A stretch of 64,000 bases of DNA, taken from assembly GCF_001659605.2 (NCBI RefSeq), contig NW_025215483.1:62001-126000 (forward strand), given 5' to 3'. The DNA is from Manihot esculenta. Taxonomy: Eukaryota; Streptophyta; Magnoliopsida; Malpighiales; Euphorbiaceae. Both the position numbers and the translations under genes were made by a program. A model generated the notes under the pieces. That model worked only from the letters and a program-made list of their open reading frames with translations, made no database searches and was not told where the DNA came from. Positions 50,101-61,500 of this stretch are shown here, piece by piece; within the stretch, counting starts at the first letter, position 1, and each line of letters starts with the position of its first letter.

Positions 50101-51766
50101 TAACCTGAGACAGAGAAGATGGTTAGAGTTGCTTAAGGATTATGACTGCATTATTGACTATCATCCAGGTAAAGCCAATCTGGTAGCAGATGCACTTAGC
50201 AGGAAATCCTTTGCTGCTTTAAGAGCTTTGAATGTCCGTCTATCTTTAGCTAATAATGGGGCTATCATAGCAGAACTAAAGCTTAGACCCAATCTACTTC
50301 AACAAGTCCAGGAAGCACAGAAAGGGGATACTGAAACAGCTTTGTGGATAAGGCAAGTCCAAGAGGGGAAAAAGCAGAAACATGTGGTTCAGGATGATGG
50401 CTATTTGTATTATGAAGGCAGAATATGTGTACCTAATGTTGATGACCTGAGGAAGAACATTCTGGAGGAAGCACACAGTAGTTCATATGCTATGCATCCT
50501 GGCAGCAATAAAATGTATCAAGATTTGAAACTGCATTATTGGTGGCCAGGTATGAAGAAAGATATAGTTGAATTTGTGGCTACATGTCTGACTTGTCAGC
50601 AGGTGAAAGCTGAGCATCAAGTTCCATCTGGTCTTTTACACCCTATTTCCATACCAGAATGGAAGTGGGATAGGATCACTATGGATTTTGTTGTGGGATT
50701 ACCACTGACACCAAGGAAAAAAGATGCCATATGGGTGATTGTAGATAGATTGACTAAGTCAGCTCATTTCTTGCCAGTGAGAATTGATTACTCATTGGAG
50801 AAATATGCAGAATTATATATCACTGAAATAGTTCGATTACATGGAGTACCTCTTTCCATTATTTCAGATAGGGACCCGAGGTTCACATCCAGATTTTGGG
50901 AGAAATTGCATGAAGCACTGGGTACTAAGTTGAATTTTAGTACAGCTTTTCATCCTCAAACAGATGGGCAATCTGAAAGGGTAATTCAAACACTGGAAGA
51001 TATGCTTAGAAGTTGTGTTATTGAATTCGAAGGGAGCTGGGAGAGATACCTTCCATTGGTTGAATTTGCATACAACAACAGTTATCAAGCAAGTATCAAA
51101 ATGGCACCTTATGAAGCATTATATGGAAGGAAATGTAGAACTCCATTGTGCTGGACAGAACTCAGTGAAGCTAAAGTGATAGGTCCAGACTTGGTGAGGG
51201 AAACAGAAGAGAAAGTGAGAACTATCAAGGAAAGGTTGAAAGCAGCTTCAGATAGACAGAAGTCTTATGCAGATTTGAAGAGAAAAGATATAGCATATGA
51301 AGTTGGAGATAAAGTGTTTCTTAAAGTCTCTCCATGGAAAAGGGTGCTCAGATTTGGCAAAAAGGGAAAGTTAAGTCCTAGGTTTATCGGTCCATATGAG
51401 ATAATTGAACGTGTGGGTCCGGTAGCCTACAGGTTAGCATTACCCCCTGGATTAGATAAGATACATAATGTCTTCCATGTATCCATGCTGAGAAGATACA
51501 GATCTGATCCTTCACATGTCATTTCTTTTGAGATAATTGATATTCAACCTGATTTGACTTATGAGGAGGAACCAGTGAAGATTTTAGCACGAGAAATAAA
51601 GGAGCTAAGGAATAAGAAGATTCCATTAGTGAAGATTCTTTGGAAAAACCACAAAACAGAGGAAGCTACATGGGAAAGTGAGGACTTAATGAGGCAACAA
51701 CACCCTCAGCTATTCATGACAGGTAAATTTCGAGGACGAAATTTTTTAAGAAGGGGAGAATTGTAA
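47108..51766 (+). CDS. gag-pol: E2 copy B Gag-Pol polyprotein with chromodomain (1,552 aa, intact)
   Basis: Same length and domain order as copy A: Gag with two zinc knuckles, protease, RT, RNase H, integrase and chromodomain, with all catalytic residues listed there conserved. The only amino-acid difference is residue 726, in the RT region after the first catalytic Asp (D here, N in copy A). E3 has Asp at the equivalent position (READVPKT), so Asp is probably ancestral and copy A carries the change. The stop is again the TAA at positions 3-5 of the following LTR (51764-51766). Near-identity with copy A means very recent duplication, ongoing gene conversion or an assembly expansion. Confidence 0.94.
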   Translation: MSEESQRAIDEEVGSHAPSEPIEPAVAPAPHGEDRPGQDAFLQQLADMFRRVSGAAPQVPPPVAVPMQAPARPPIDKLRKYGAMEFKGRREDDAPVAEYWLQSTERVLQQLQCTPPDSVACAVALLQEEAYQWWDTTSQIVQSEQRTWEFFLAEFRKKYIGDLYMDEKRKEFLYLRQGRMTVSEYEKDFIRLSKYAREMVPTEEAKCKKFEQGLHNDIRVLLAAHSIKEFSTLVNAALNIEKIKEEEQSWRQKGQQKRGQTQMQGQSSASQAPMKRQRGAQSLGQSQVQRQRQPLAQSFAGRFGHQTSTSVASSGSASRGQYPICEHCGRRHLGPCRKLTGACFRCGSTEHLMRDCPRGQVSSAPPIERPIPAGSRGRGRGRGNQGATSASQRVSETVDRLDFRTPARAYAIRAKEDRDSPDVIVGTFSIFDKPVHALIDPGSTHSYICLPIVNEGKLQADSLNQDIIVTNPLGHSVIVSKVYRDCPISIHDQTFHGDLIELPFREFDVILGMDWLSKHRVIVDCRSKRITLKTLADHDVVVVGERSDYLSNIISAATARRLISKGCEAYLVSALETKKENLGVHDISTVCDFSDVFPDDLPGLPPEREVEFAIDVIPGTAPISIAPYRMAPTELKELKIQLQELLDKGFIRPSISPWGAPVLFVKKKDGTLRLCIDYRQLNKVTIKNKYPLPRIDDLFDQLKGASVFSKIDLRSGYHQLNIKETDVSKTAFRTRYGHYEFLVMPFGLTNAPAAFMDLMNRIFHPYLDQFVVVFIDDILIYSKTKEEHDQHLRIVLQTLREKQLYAKLSKCEFWLNDISFLGHVVSAEGIRVDPKKIEAILEWKPPKNIAEIRSFLGLAGYYRRFVKGFSIIAAPLTKLLHKNVKYDWDDKCQKSFEKLKKMLTEAPVLTQPESGKDFVIYSDASHNGLGCVLMQEGKVVAYASRQLKPHEKNYPTHDLELAAIVFKLKIWRHYLYGEKCYIYTDHKSLKYLPTQKELNLRQRRWLELLKDYDCIIDYHPGKANLVADALSRKSFAALRALNVRLSLANNGAIIAELKLRPNLLQQVQEAQKGDTETALWIRQVQEGKKQKHVVQDDGYLYYEGRICVPNVDDLRKNILEEAHSSSYAMHPGSNKMYQDLKLHYWWPGMKKDIVEFVATCLTCQQVKAEHQVPSGLLHPISIPEWKWDRITMDFVVGLPLTPRKKDAIWVIVDRLTKSAHFLPVRIDYSLEKYAELYITEIVRLHGVPLSIISDRDPRFTSRFWEKLHEALGTKLNFSTAFHPQTDGQSERVIQTLEDMLRSCVIEFEGSWERYLPLVEFAYNNSYQASIKMAPYEALYGRKCRTPLCWTELSEAKVIGPDLVRETEEKVRTIKERLKAASDRQKSYADLKRKDIAYEVGDKVFLKVSPWKRVLRFGKKGKLSPRFIGPYEIIERVGPVAYRLALPPGLDKIHNVFHVSMLRRYRSDPSHVISFEIIDIQPDLTYEEEPVKILAREIKELRNKKIPLVKILWKNHKTEEATWESEDLMRQQHPQLFMTGKFRGRNFLRRGEL
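51748..51760 (+). promoter_or_regulatory. E2 copy B polypurine tract
   Basis: AAGAAGGGGAGAA lies immediately before LTR3 and within the reading frame, as in copy A. Confidence 0.87.
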
Positions 51767-54700
51767 CATTCCAAAACCTGCAGGTAGAAATAAAGCAACC
51801 ATTAGCTTTCAATTGTACCAGTCCGAAGTTAGAATAACTAGCTTCAGGGGAGGTGCTAGCTTAACCTCGAGCTAATTAGGGGAGGTGCTAGCTTATCCAT
51901 AGCCGTCTGACACACAATTTGTTTAAAGATAGAGCACTAAAAGTTGTGTTTAGAGGTCTAACTTGCATTTCATATAGAGTTATTCGTCCAAAGGTAGAGT
52001 TAAAATAAGAACGACCAGTAATAGTATTTTCACATCTTCAAACTGTAATAACTGAATCATAGAAAACCCAAATAAGAAAACAGACATAGCTTAAAATAAA
52101 GTATCTAACGTGATAAGCAGGTCGGAATCAAGTTGCTATCGGGAGGTGCTTAAGGGTTTCCCGACGTGCTAGCTTGAGGTGCTTCCTACAACCGACGTGC
52201 TTGCTTAAATAAAATGAACTTCTAAATGTTAAAAATGTAAGTTTAGTAGGTCAATCTATGAATATTGAAAGTTTAAAAATAAAATTCCAAGTTTGCCCTC
52301 CACCTTTTTCTATATTTACACCTAACCCACCATATGACACCTAGCCATGCATGACTAAGCATGAAAGAAAAGAGTTGTCATTCATTTGGTCCATCATTGC
52401 CGTGGCTACACCAAAAGGAAAGAGAAAAAGCTTTTGCTTTCATATCTTCCATTTCCACCATAGTTCATCAAAAAGATAAAATCTCTAGCCACACAAAATC
52501 TGTTCTTAAGTGTAATAACCAGCAAGGAAACCATAGAAAGGGAGGAAAGAAGGAGAGAAGTTAAGGTGCTTTAGTGGTAAGTGATGAAATTGAAAACTAG
52601 GTTAGGTAAACATATTCTTAATTATATGTTGTTAAATGAATTAAAGCTCCTGTTTTTCTTATTCTTTGTAAAGAACAAACTCAAAGGGAGGAAGGTACAT
52701 CAAAGGGGAAAGGCAAGGAAAGAGAGTAACTAAGGTGTACCTAAAGCTTTTGAAAAGATTGTGCAAAAGGTTTGGTGATTGTATGAACTTCTGTTTTCCT
52801 TTGATTTTCTCATGAATATGTAACATTAGGGATTGGTTTTGTTTGCTGGAAATGCTCTTTTGATTGTATGGATATGTAATATGAATGTTGAAATGATGAT
52901 TGGAAGGCTTAAAGTACATAGATACTACATGGAAGCCAAAAACATAAAACTGGCAGAATAGGTTCCAACAGGACAGTCTGTGTTAGAAGCCTCATAACTT
53001 ATTGTGTGATCATTCAAATTAAGCCTAACATATACCAAATGAAAGCTAAGACACAAATCTCAAACTTTCATGAAGTGACCAAATTCTGAATCTGTAGCTA
53101 AGTATGTGAAAATTGCTAGTGAACCTAAGCTGGTCACAGGGAATTGTGCATCCGGAGCAGTATGTATCTCCTAGACCATAACTAATGATTTACTCAATGA
53201 AATGAATTAAGACCAGTTCCAAATGAACCCTGACAAGTATACCTAAAACTCTGTATAAGAAATTTAAGCTTGAATCTGTATGAAAATGTATGCATATGAT
53301 AGGTTTTGTTAGATTAAAAACAGATACCAAAACTGTACTGGTTAGGACCTGATTGAGCAGGTTGCAAAGAAAAATTTATAACTTAAGTTAGGAAGGTCAG
53401 AATTAGATGTAATATATCTTGTTAGAAAGATAAGACATAAATACACAACGTTCATGAAGAAAAGTGAGTCTAATTGTGTCCATAAGCTACTTAAAACTGT
53501 GATACAATCTCAGGCAGAAACAAAGCTTAATGTAAATATTGACCTAAAAGGGATTGACATGCTAGCTTTGTGGCCAAATTACGCACATGCTAACTTGACA
53601 TGCCTGCTTTACGCACGTGCTAGCTTAAGAGACTAAAACTTTTCATGCATATTCTTGATGACATAGTAAAATGTTTATGGCTGAATAATATGCTCATAAG
53701 TGAATATGTTCTATTACATATATATGAATGCTTTTAAGGACTCTTTTTATTGATGTGATTGCTTATTTAGTACCAATAAATATTTAACATGAAACTATGC
53801 ATTCTTGGCCCTAGTAAACCTCAGTGGGAGTCATAGATAGCATAAGGGTATGGCATGCCATATACAGTGTAGCAGTACTGCGCCCTAATGGGCTACATGA
53901 TATGATCTTATCGACACATTATGTGTCATACAGTTTCCCGGCTTTTTAGCCATACAGGCACAACATTCGGCCCCCGGGCCATACAGTTTGGCACTTTGTG
54001 CTATACAGATACAGTTTCCCTTATCTAGCTAAATGATCCTGTGAAGAGTTTATAGGGGCTAAGATTTAATTATATGACTTGTTAATGCTTTGCTAGCATG
54101 CACATAAGATGGTTACAAAAATATGAATGACCTTACATTTATACAACTGCATGACTTGATTTGGCACTTATCACCCACTGACACATAAAAATTTCATTTG
54201 CCTTATAAAATGATTTCATTATATCTGTCATGAGTATTCCTATTATATGTGAATGAGTATATAAGTTGTTATTTACCCACTGGGCATAAGCTCAGCGCAT
54301 TGGATTTTCCATGCGCAGGTAATAGATAGAGGAAGCAACAGTTAGGAGGTCTGGTTCTGCATCAGCACAGAGACATCATCATAACCAGTCAGTCACAAGA
54401 TTTGTACAGAGGTTGTTTATGGTTGGCATGTACATTAATAGTCTACCAAGAGTCTGTAAATGAGTGTTGTAAATAGTACAAATATATACAAATGTGTTGA
54501 CTAACTTAAGTTATTATGTTCTATTTATGGATTTGATAATGTGAAATGAGCAAATATTGAGATTTTATGACTATTTTTCACAGGGATAATTGCTAATAAA
54601 CAGGCGAGACTTTTGCGGTTTCTCCATTTAAAATTATTTTGTGAATCAACATGCATTTAAACAAACTAAAGAACAATTTATAAGGTCAAAGCTATCTTAA

Positions 54701-54780
54701 GTCCACATATGTAATTGCATATAGTATAGTATGTGGCATCCTTTACTAAGTTATTGTATAGACGGGTAAGGGGTGTTACA
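51762..54780 (+). repeat. E2 LTR3 (3,019 bp)
   Basis: It has the same boundaries and length as LTR2 and appears identical to it, including at all six sites that distinguish LTR1. It is followed not by flanking DNA but by a third interior, so the 3' end of the tandem is not seen. The hairpin/ATACAG array is at 53849-54014. Confidence 0.95.
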
Positions 54781-54785
54781 TTTTT

Positions 54786-54797
54786 TGGTATCAGAGC
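54786..54797 (+). promoter_or_regulatory. E2 copy C primer-binding site (initiator tRNA-Met)
   Basis: TGGTATCAGAGC lies five bases after LTR3. Confidence 0.92.
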
Positions 54798-54905
54798 ATG
54801 GGTTTAGGCGGTTCTAGGATATAGCATAATTAATGTACATGCCAAATGTGTCCAGGTTATGATGTATCTTTATAAAATTGATGCAGGCCTATTTGTTTAC
54901 AGAGG

Positions 54906-56956
54906 ATGTCTGAGGAATCACAACGTGCTATAGATGAGGAGGTGGGAAGTCATGCCCCCTCAGAACCCATTGAGCCAGCAGTTGCACCAGCCCCTCATGG
55001 TGAAGATAGGCCAGGACAGGATGCATTTTTACAACAGTTGGCAGATATGTTTAGACGAGTTTCAGGGGCAGCACCTCAGGTGCCACCACCAGTTGCAGTA
55101 CCTATGCAGGCTCCTGCTAGACCACCAATAGACAAGCTTAGAAAATATGGAGCTATGGAATTCAAAGGCAGAAGAGAAGATGATGCTCCAGTAGCAGAGT
55201 ACTGGCTGCAAAGTACAGAGAGAGTGTTGCAGCAGCTTCAGTGCACACCACCAGACAGTGTGGCTTGTGCAGTTGCTTTGTTACAAGAAGAGGCCTATCA
55301 GTGGTGGGACACCACATCACAGATAGTTCAATCTGAGCAGCGGACTTGGGAATTCTTTCTGGCTGAGTTTCGAAAGAAGTATATAGGAGATTTGTATATG
55401 GATGAGAAGAGAAAAGAGTTCCTATATTTGAGACAGGGCAGGATGACTGTTAGCGAGTATGAAAAAGATTTCATCAGATTGAGTAAGTATGCCCGGGAAA
55501 TGGTGCCTACAGAGGAAGCTAAATGTAAGAAATTTGAGCAGGGTTTGCATAATGACATTAGGGTGCTTTTGGCAGCCCATTCCATCAAAGAGTTCTCTAC
55601 TCTGGTAAATGCAGCGTTGAATATAGAGAAGATAAAAGAAGAAGAACAGAGCTGGAGACAGAAAGGGCAACAGAAGAGAGGGCAAACCCAGATGCAGGGG
55701 CAATCCTCAGCCTCTCAAGCACCTATGAAGAGACAAAGAGGTGCTCAATCATTAGGGCAGAGTCAGGTACAAAGACAAAGGCAGCCACTAGCGCAGAGTT
55801 TTGCAGGGAGGTTTGGGCATCAAAACTAGTACTTCTGTAGCCAGTTCAGGAAGTGCAAGCAGGGGACAATACCCTATATGTGAGCACTGTGGTAGAAGGC
55901 ATTTAGGACCCTGCAGAAAACTAACAGGGGCATGCTTCAGGTGTGGATCCACTGAGCATCTTATGAGAGACTGTCCTAGGGGACAGGTATCATCAGCACC
56001 ACCTATAGAGAGGCCTATTCCTGCTGGATCTAGAGGAAGAGGAAGGGGTAGAGGTAATCAAGGGGCAACTTCAGCCAGTCAAAGGGTGTCTGAAACAGTA
56101 GATAGACTAGACTTCAGAACACCTGCTAGAGCATATGCCATCAGGGCTAAAGAGGACAGAGACTCCAGACGGATTGTTGGTACATTCTCAATCTTTGATA
56201 AACCTGTGCATGCATTGATAGACCCAGGATCTACACATTCATACATATGTTTACCCATTGTCAATGAGGGGAAATTACAGGCAGATTCTCTAAACCAAGA
56301 TATAATAGTAACCAATCCCCTTGGTCATAGTGTGATAGTGAGTAAAGTATATAGGGATTGTCCTATATCTATTCATGATCAGACTTTCCATGGTGATTTG
56401 ATAGAGTTACCCTTTAGAGAATTTGATGTAATCCTTGGCATGGACTGGTTATCTAAGCATCGGGTATAATAGTAGATTGCAGATCAAAAAGAATTACATT
56501 AAAAACACTTGCAGATCATGATGTGGTAGTTGTAGGGGAGAGATCAGATTACTTGTCTAATATTATATCGGCCGCTACAGCTAGGAGATTAATCAGTAAG
56601 GGTTGTGAAGCCTACCTTGTTAGTGCACTTGAAACCAAAAAGGAGAATCTAGGTGTGCATGACATATCCACAGTGTGTGATTTCTCTGATGTTTTTCCTG
56701 ATGATCTTCCTGGTTTGCCCCCAGAGAGAGAGGTGGAATTTGCCATAGATGTTATACCAGGCACCGCACCTATCTCTATTGCTCCTTATAGGATGGCACC
56801 TACAGAATTGAAAGAGTTAAAAAATACAATTACAAGAATTGCTTGACAAGGGTTTCATACGACCTAGTATTTCACCTTGGGGCGCACCTGTATTGTTTGT
56901 AAAAAAGAAGGATGGGACACTAAGGTTGTGTATAGATTATAGGCAACTAAATAAGG
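54906..56956 (+). pseudogene. gag-pol: E2 copy C gag-pol, frameshifted and cut by the gap
   Basis: The first 306 residues match copies A and B. Differences then cluster: an extra A at about 55,822-55,825 (frame closed at once), net loss of three bases near 56,165-56,172, two extra bases near 56,465 (new stop), an A-to-C change near 56,720, and an extra A near 56,820. The sequence stops at the gap within the RT, 683 residues into the copy A numbering. By contrast, the proteins of copies A and B differ at one residue over their whole length. The clustering beside a gap, partly at homopolymers, suggests sequencing or consensus error, although real decay cannot be excluded. Protease and the N-terminal RT can still be recognised in pieces. 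Confidence 0.85.
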
Positions 56957-57956
56957 NNNNNNNNNNNNNNNNNNNNNNNNNNNNNNNNNNNNNNNNNNNN
57001 NNNNNNNNNNNNNNNNNNNNNNNNNNNNNNNNNNNNNNNNNNNNNNNNNNNNNNNNNNNNNNNNNNNNNNNNNNNNNNNNNNNNNNNNNNNNNNNNNNNN
57101 NNNNNNNNNNNNNNNNNNNNNNNNNNNNNNNNNNNNNNNNNNNNNNNNNNNNNNNNNNNNNNNNNNNNNNNNNNNNNNNNNNNNNNNNNNNNNNNNNNNN
57201 NNNNNNNNNNNNNNNNNNNNNNNNNNNNNNNNNNNNNNNNNNNNNNNNNNNNNNNNNNNNNNNNNNNNNNNNNNNNNNNNNNNNNNNNNNNNNNNNNNNN
57301 NNNNNNNNNNNNNNNNNNNNNNNNNNNNNNNNNNNNNNNNNNNNNNNNNNNNNNNNNNNNNNNNNNNNNNNNNNNNNNNNNNNNNNNNNNNNNNNNNNNN
57401 NNNNNNNNNNNNNNNNNNNNNNNNNNNNNNNNNNNNNNNNNNNNNNNNNNNNNNNNNNNNNNNNNNNNNNNNNNNNNNNNNNNNNNNNNNNNNNNNNNNN
57501 NNNNNNNNNNNNNNNNNNNNNNNNNNNNNNNNNNNNNNNNNNNNNNNNNNNNNNNNNNNNNNNNNNNNNNNNNNNNNNNNNNNNNNNNNNNNNNNNNNNN
57601 NNNNNNNNNNNNNNNNNNNNNNNNNNNNNNNNNNNNNNNNNNNNNNNNNNNNNNNNNNNNNNNNNNNNNNNNNNNNNNNNNNNNNNNNNNNNNNNNNNNN
57701 NNNNNNNNNNNNNNNNNNNNNNNNNNNNNNNNNNNNNNNNNNNNNNNNNNNNNNNNNNNNNNNNNNNNNNNNNNNNNNNNNNNNNNNNNNNNNNNNNNNN
57801 NNNNNNNNNNNNNNNNNNNNNNNNNNNNNNNNNNNNNNNNNNNNNNNNNNNNNNNNNNNNNNNNNNNNNNNNNNNNNNNNNNNNNNNNNNNNNNNNNNNN
57901 NNNNNNNNNNNNNNNNNNNNNNNNNNNNNNNNNNNNNNNNNNNNNNNNNNNNNNNN
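56957..57956. other. Assembly gap of exactly 1,000 N
   Basis: This is a placeholder-sized gap between E2 copy C (inside RT) and the 5' LTR of E3. The missing part must contain at least the 3' end of E2 and the start of the E3 LTR, which together would exceed 1 kb if the flanking contigs are truly adjacent. Confidence 0.99.
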
Positions 57957-58311
57957 TAAAGAGATGTAATAGTTGTTGCTTGACCTAGTGATGTATGTTT
58001 TGTACATGATCTGTATATGTATATATGTTTTCCTGTATGTGAAAACCAGGCTTAACAGGTATGAGTGAACCCATCTAGAGCAAGCTCTAGTCAGGGATAC
58101 ATGTACAAAGTACATGAGTACAGAGTACAGAGATAGTGCATGCACAGGTTAAGCCTTGGTACAGAAAAGAGTTTTATTTTCACAGAAAATGTATGATCAT
58201 GTATGAGATTTACAGGTACACAGAGAGTATAGCAGGCTTGCTACGGGTTTTGGCGGCCTTAAGCCGACCTGAATCCTAGCGCCGGTGACGGTCCATTTTG
58301 GGGTCGTTACA
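57957..58311 (+). repeat. E3 5' LTR, 3'-terminal 355 bp
   Basis: It ends GGGTCGTTACA followed by GAT and the primer site. It shares with the E1 LTR end the blocks ATAGCAGGCTT-CTACGGG and GGCGGCCTTAAGCCG, which supports sister-family status. Confidence 0.92.
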
Positions 58312-58314
58312 GAT

Positions 58315-58326
58315 TGGTATCAGAGC
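58315..58326 (+). promoter_or_regulatory. E3 primer-binding site (initiator tRNA-Met)
   Basis: TGGTATCAGAGC lies three bases after the LTR end. Confidence 0.93.
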
Positions 58327-58532
58327 CCTAGGTTCACATGATCGGACCTATAGAGACAGTGTTGGGCTCAGACAGGTTAGAAGTGGTCAAGCACAATAGG
58401 CAATCATGTCCACTAGGATAGGGTCTTGAGTCCTATCTGCTATGATATGCTATGAGTGTTGTATGTGTATGCTTGATATGTGATGTTTATGTGCTAAAGT
58501 GGTATGTTATATGTTGTGTTTCCAGAGGAAAG

Positions 58533-61500
58533 ATGCGAGGAACTCGTCGATCAGCTCGATTGACTGGAGTCCCACCAGAGAATGAGAGACCAGCTGCTCG
58601 TCCTCCTGCATTGCCAAGGGCAAGGTCTCAGAGATCTAGCAGGGAAGGTACGTCAATAGACCCTAGAAGGTCTGTCGACGAGAGCAGAAGAGGAACAGCT
58701 AGGGGAGGAAGATCAGAGGAAAGGAGGGAAGCTATGGAGATTGATCAGTCTAGAGATGACAGCATGGGTATAGGCAGTTTTGAGGAAGGTATGGGAGAGT
58801 CGCAGGGAGGTGCTCAGACCTCAGGTTTTGGCTATCCAGAGTATCCGATGAGAGGTATGTCGGAGTACTCGAGTTTTGTGCCATATCCTCCTTATATGCC
58901 TTATATGCCTTATCCTTACTATCCACCATCTCCTATGTATCCCTCTTCCCCTACCCATCCAAGTGCAGCACACCTAGAGCCAAATGAACCAGTACTACCA
59001 CCAGAACCATTAGCCCCTGTTGTTGACAGACATGAACCTAGCTCATCTGGAGGTAAAGTCCAAATGACGGAGTACTTGAAATTGGATGCTCCTAAATACA
59101 ACACGGGAGATGATCCATTTGATTACCTCAGAGCAGTTAGGATGATAACTAGTGAATTGGGAGCAGATGATAGGAGAGCCATTGAGATGGCAGGTTTCAC
59201 AATAAAATGCAAGAAGGCCAGAGAATGGTTTAAGAATTATGTGGAGCCTAGAATGGACAGCATGTCATGGGGAGAGTTCGCCAATGAGTTTGCAGGGTGG
59301 GCTTTTCCTGACAATTCGAGGGAGATGAAAGTAATTGAATTTGAACAGTTGCGACAGACAGATGAGATGAGTGTTGATGAATTTACAGATAAGTTCCTGG
59401 ATTTGCTTCAGTATGTGGGTCAAGCCTGTGATACTGATCAGAAGAAAGCAAGGAGATATACTATGAGACTGCATCCCAGGTATGCTTCCTTGATTCTTCC
59501 AGCAGAAAAGGAGAGTTTCCATACCATAGTAGACGCAGCCAGGAAAATGGAAGCTAGTGCCAATATTCAGAAACAGTCAAAGGCACAGGCTTCGGGTTCT
59601 AAAGCCCCCACACCAAGCAGTAAACGATGGGACAGAGCAAAAGGAACAAAGAGTAAGTTCTGGAATAAAGTCAAGTCAGGTCTGGGAATAGGTAGTGGCT
59701 CTAGCTCTGGCACAGCTCCAGTCTGCAGAAGATGCGGAAAACCACATGGCGGAGTTTGTCGGTTGGGATCTACAGCTTGTTTTAAATGTGGACAGGAAGG
59801 GCATATTGCTCGGGATTGTCCGCAGATGACTTTTGCACCATCCCAGCAGATGAGTTCAGGCAGTGTGGTACAGCCAGTTGTACGGCCAGCAGCTCCAGTC
59901 ATGCCTCAGACTAGTGGCAGAGGTAGAGGGAGAGGGGTAGCCTCTACTTCAGCAGCAGGTTCCCGAGGTGGAAATCCGGTAGCCCCAGCACGGATTTTCA
60001 CAGTGACACAGGAGGAGGCTAACACGTCGAACACAGTGGTGTCAGGTAATCTCATCATTGGGTGTTCAAATGTGTATGCTTTAATAGACCCCGGTGCTTC
60101 TCATTCCTTTATTGCTTCGAGAGCCATAGAGCGATTGGGTTTGATCAGTTCTGAGTTAGAGTATCCTCTCTGGGTCAGTGGACCTAGATGTGACCCATCA
60201 GTGGCAGTGTCAGTCTGTCGTTTCAGTCCAGTGTTTATAGAGGGTAGATGCCTTCCAGCTGACCTTGTGGTTCTAGACTTGACAGATTTTGATGTCATTC
60301 TAGGGATGGATTGGTTATCGACATATAGTGCTACGTTGGACTGTCGAGAGAAGCTAGTGAGTCTCAGAGACCAGGATGGGTCAGAGTGTGTCTTCAGAGG
60401 AGACAGGAGAGGTACACCCAGAGGTCTGATTTCAGCCCTTCAGGCTCGTCGTTTGCTTAGGAGGGGTTGTCAGGGGTTTCTAGCTCATGTGAGAGAGCTA
60501 GACAGTCAGGTGAGGGAACCAGCCACAGTACCAGTAGTTCGAGAGTTTCTCGATGTGTTCCCAGACGACTTGCCAGGACTACCACCTGATAGGGAGATAG
60601 GGTTTGAAATTGAATTACTGCCAGGTACCAGACCTATCTCTATTCCTCCCTACAGGATGGCGCCAGCTGAGTTAACAGAGTTAAAAGAGCAGTTACAGGA
60701 CTTGGTAGATAAGGGTTTCATCCGCCCTAGTACCTCACCTTGGGGTGCTCCAGTGCTTTTTGTCAGAAAGAAGGATGGATCCCTTAGACTTTGTATCGAC
60801 TACAGACAGTTGAACAAGGTCACTATCAAGAATAGGTATCCCTTACCTCGGATTGATGATCTATTTGACCAGCTAGCTGGAGCAGGTTGTTTCTCGAAAA
60901 TAGATCTGAGATCTGGGTATCATCAGTTGAGAGTCAGAGAGGCAGATGTGCCTAAGACAGCTTTCCGGACCAGATATGGGCATTATGAGTTCTTAGTGAT
61001 GCCGTTCGGGTTGACTAACGCCCCTGCAGCATTTATGGATCTCATGAACAGGGTATTCAGTGAGTTTCTGGATCACTTTGTCATTGTGTTTATCGATGAT
61101 ATTTTAGTGTATTCCAGAGATGCAGAGGAGCATGCCCAGCATCTGAGGATCATTCTGCAGACACTGAGAGAGCATGGTTTATATGCCAAGTTCTCGAAGT
61201 GTGAGTTTTGGTTACGGAGCATTGCCTTCTTGGGACATGTGGTATCAGCAGAGGGTATTGAGGTAGACCCCAAGAAGATAGAGGCTGTAGCTAACTGGCC
61301 CAGACCCACGACAGTGACTGAGATTAAAAGCTTTCTGGGACTGGCAGGTTACTATAGGAGGTTCGTTCAGAACTTCTCAAAGATAGCAGCCCCTATGACC
61401 AAATTGACTCAGAAGAACCAGAAGTTTATCTGGTCAGACCAGTGTGAAGAGAGCTTTGAGGAGCTCAAGAGGAGATTGACCACAGCACCAGTGTTAGCTC

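Larger units (their letters stand above)
36166..56956 (+). mobile_element. E2: tandem Ty3/gypsy chromovirus, LTR-int-LTR-int-LTR-int(partial)
   Basis: Three LTRs of 3,019 bp (36166-39184, 43964-46982, 51762-54780) alternate with gag-pol interiors at an exact period of 7,798 bp. Interiors A and B are intact and their proteins differ at one residue (N726 in A, D in B). Interior C starts normally, acquires indels from 55,822 on, and is cut by a gap. LTR1 differs from LTR2 and LTR3 at six positions seen by eye (36209, 36335, 36846, 36890, 37258, 37655), while LTR2 and LTR3 look identical. Such shared-LTR tandems are known to arise by unequal recombination between LTRs; an assembly expansion is the alternative. 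The chromodomain and gene order fit the Tekay/Del type. Confidence 0.92.

Noticed and set aside
56839..58145. ORFs spanning the gap at 56957-57956
   Set aside because: They are artefacts of translating N bases. Only the RT fragment of copy C before the gap is real sequence.
58452..58532. 27-residue hydrophobic N-terminal extension of E3 Gag as a signal peptide
   Set aside because: It lies in the leader before the homologous gag start, and upstream sequence in E1 and E2 is unrelated. The open frame is probably incidental.
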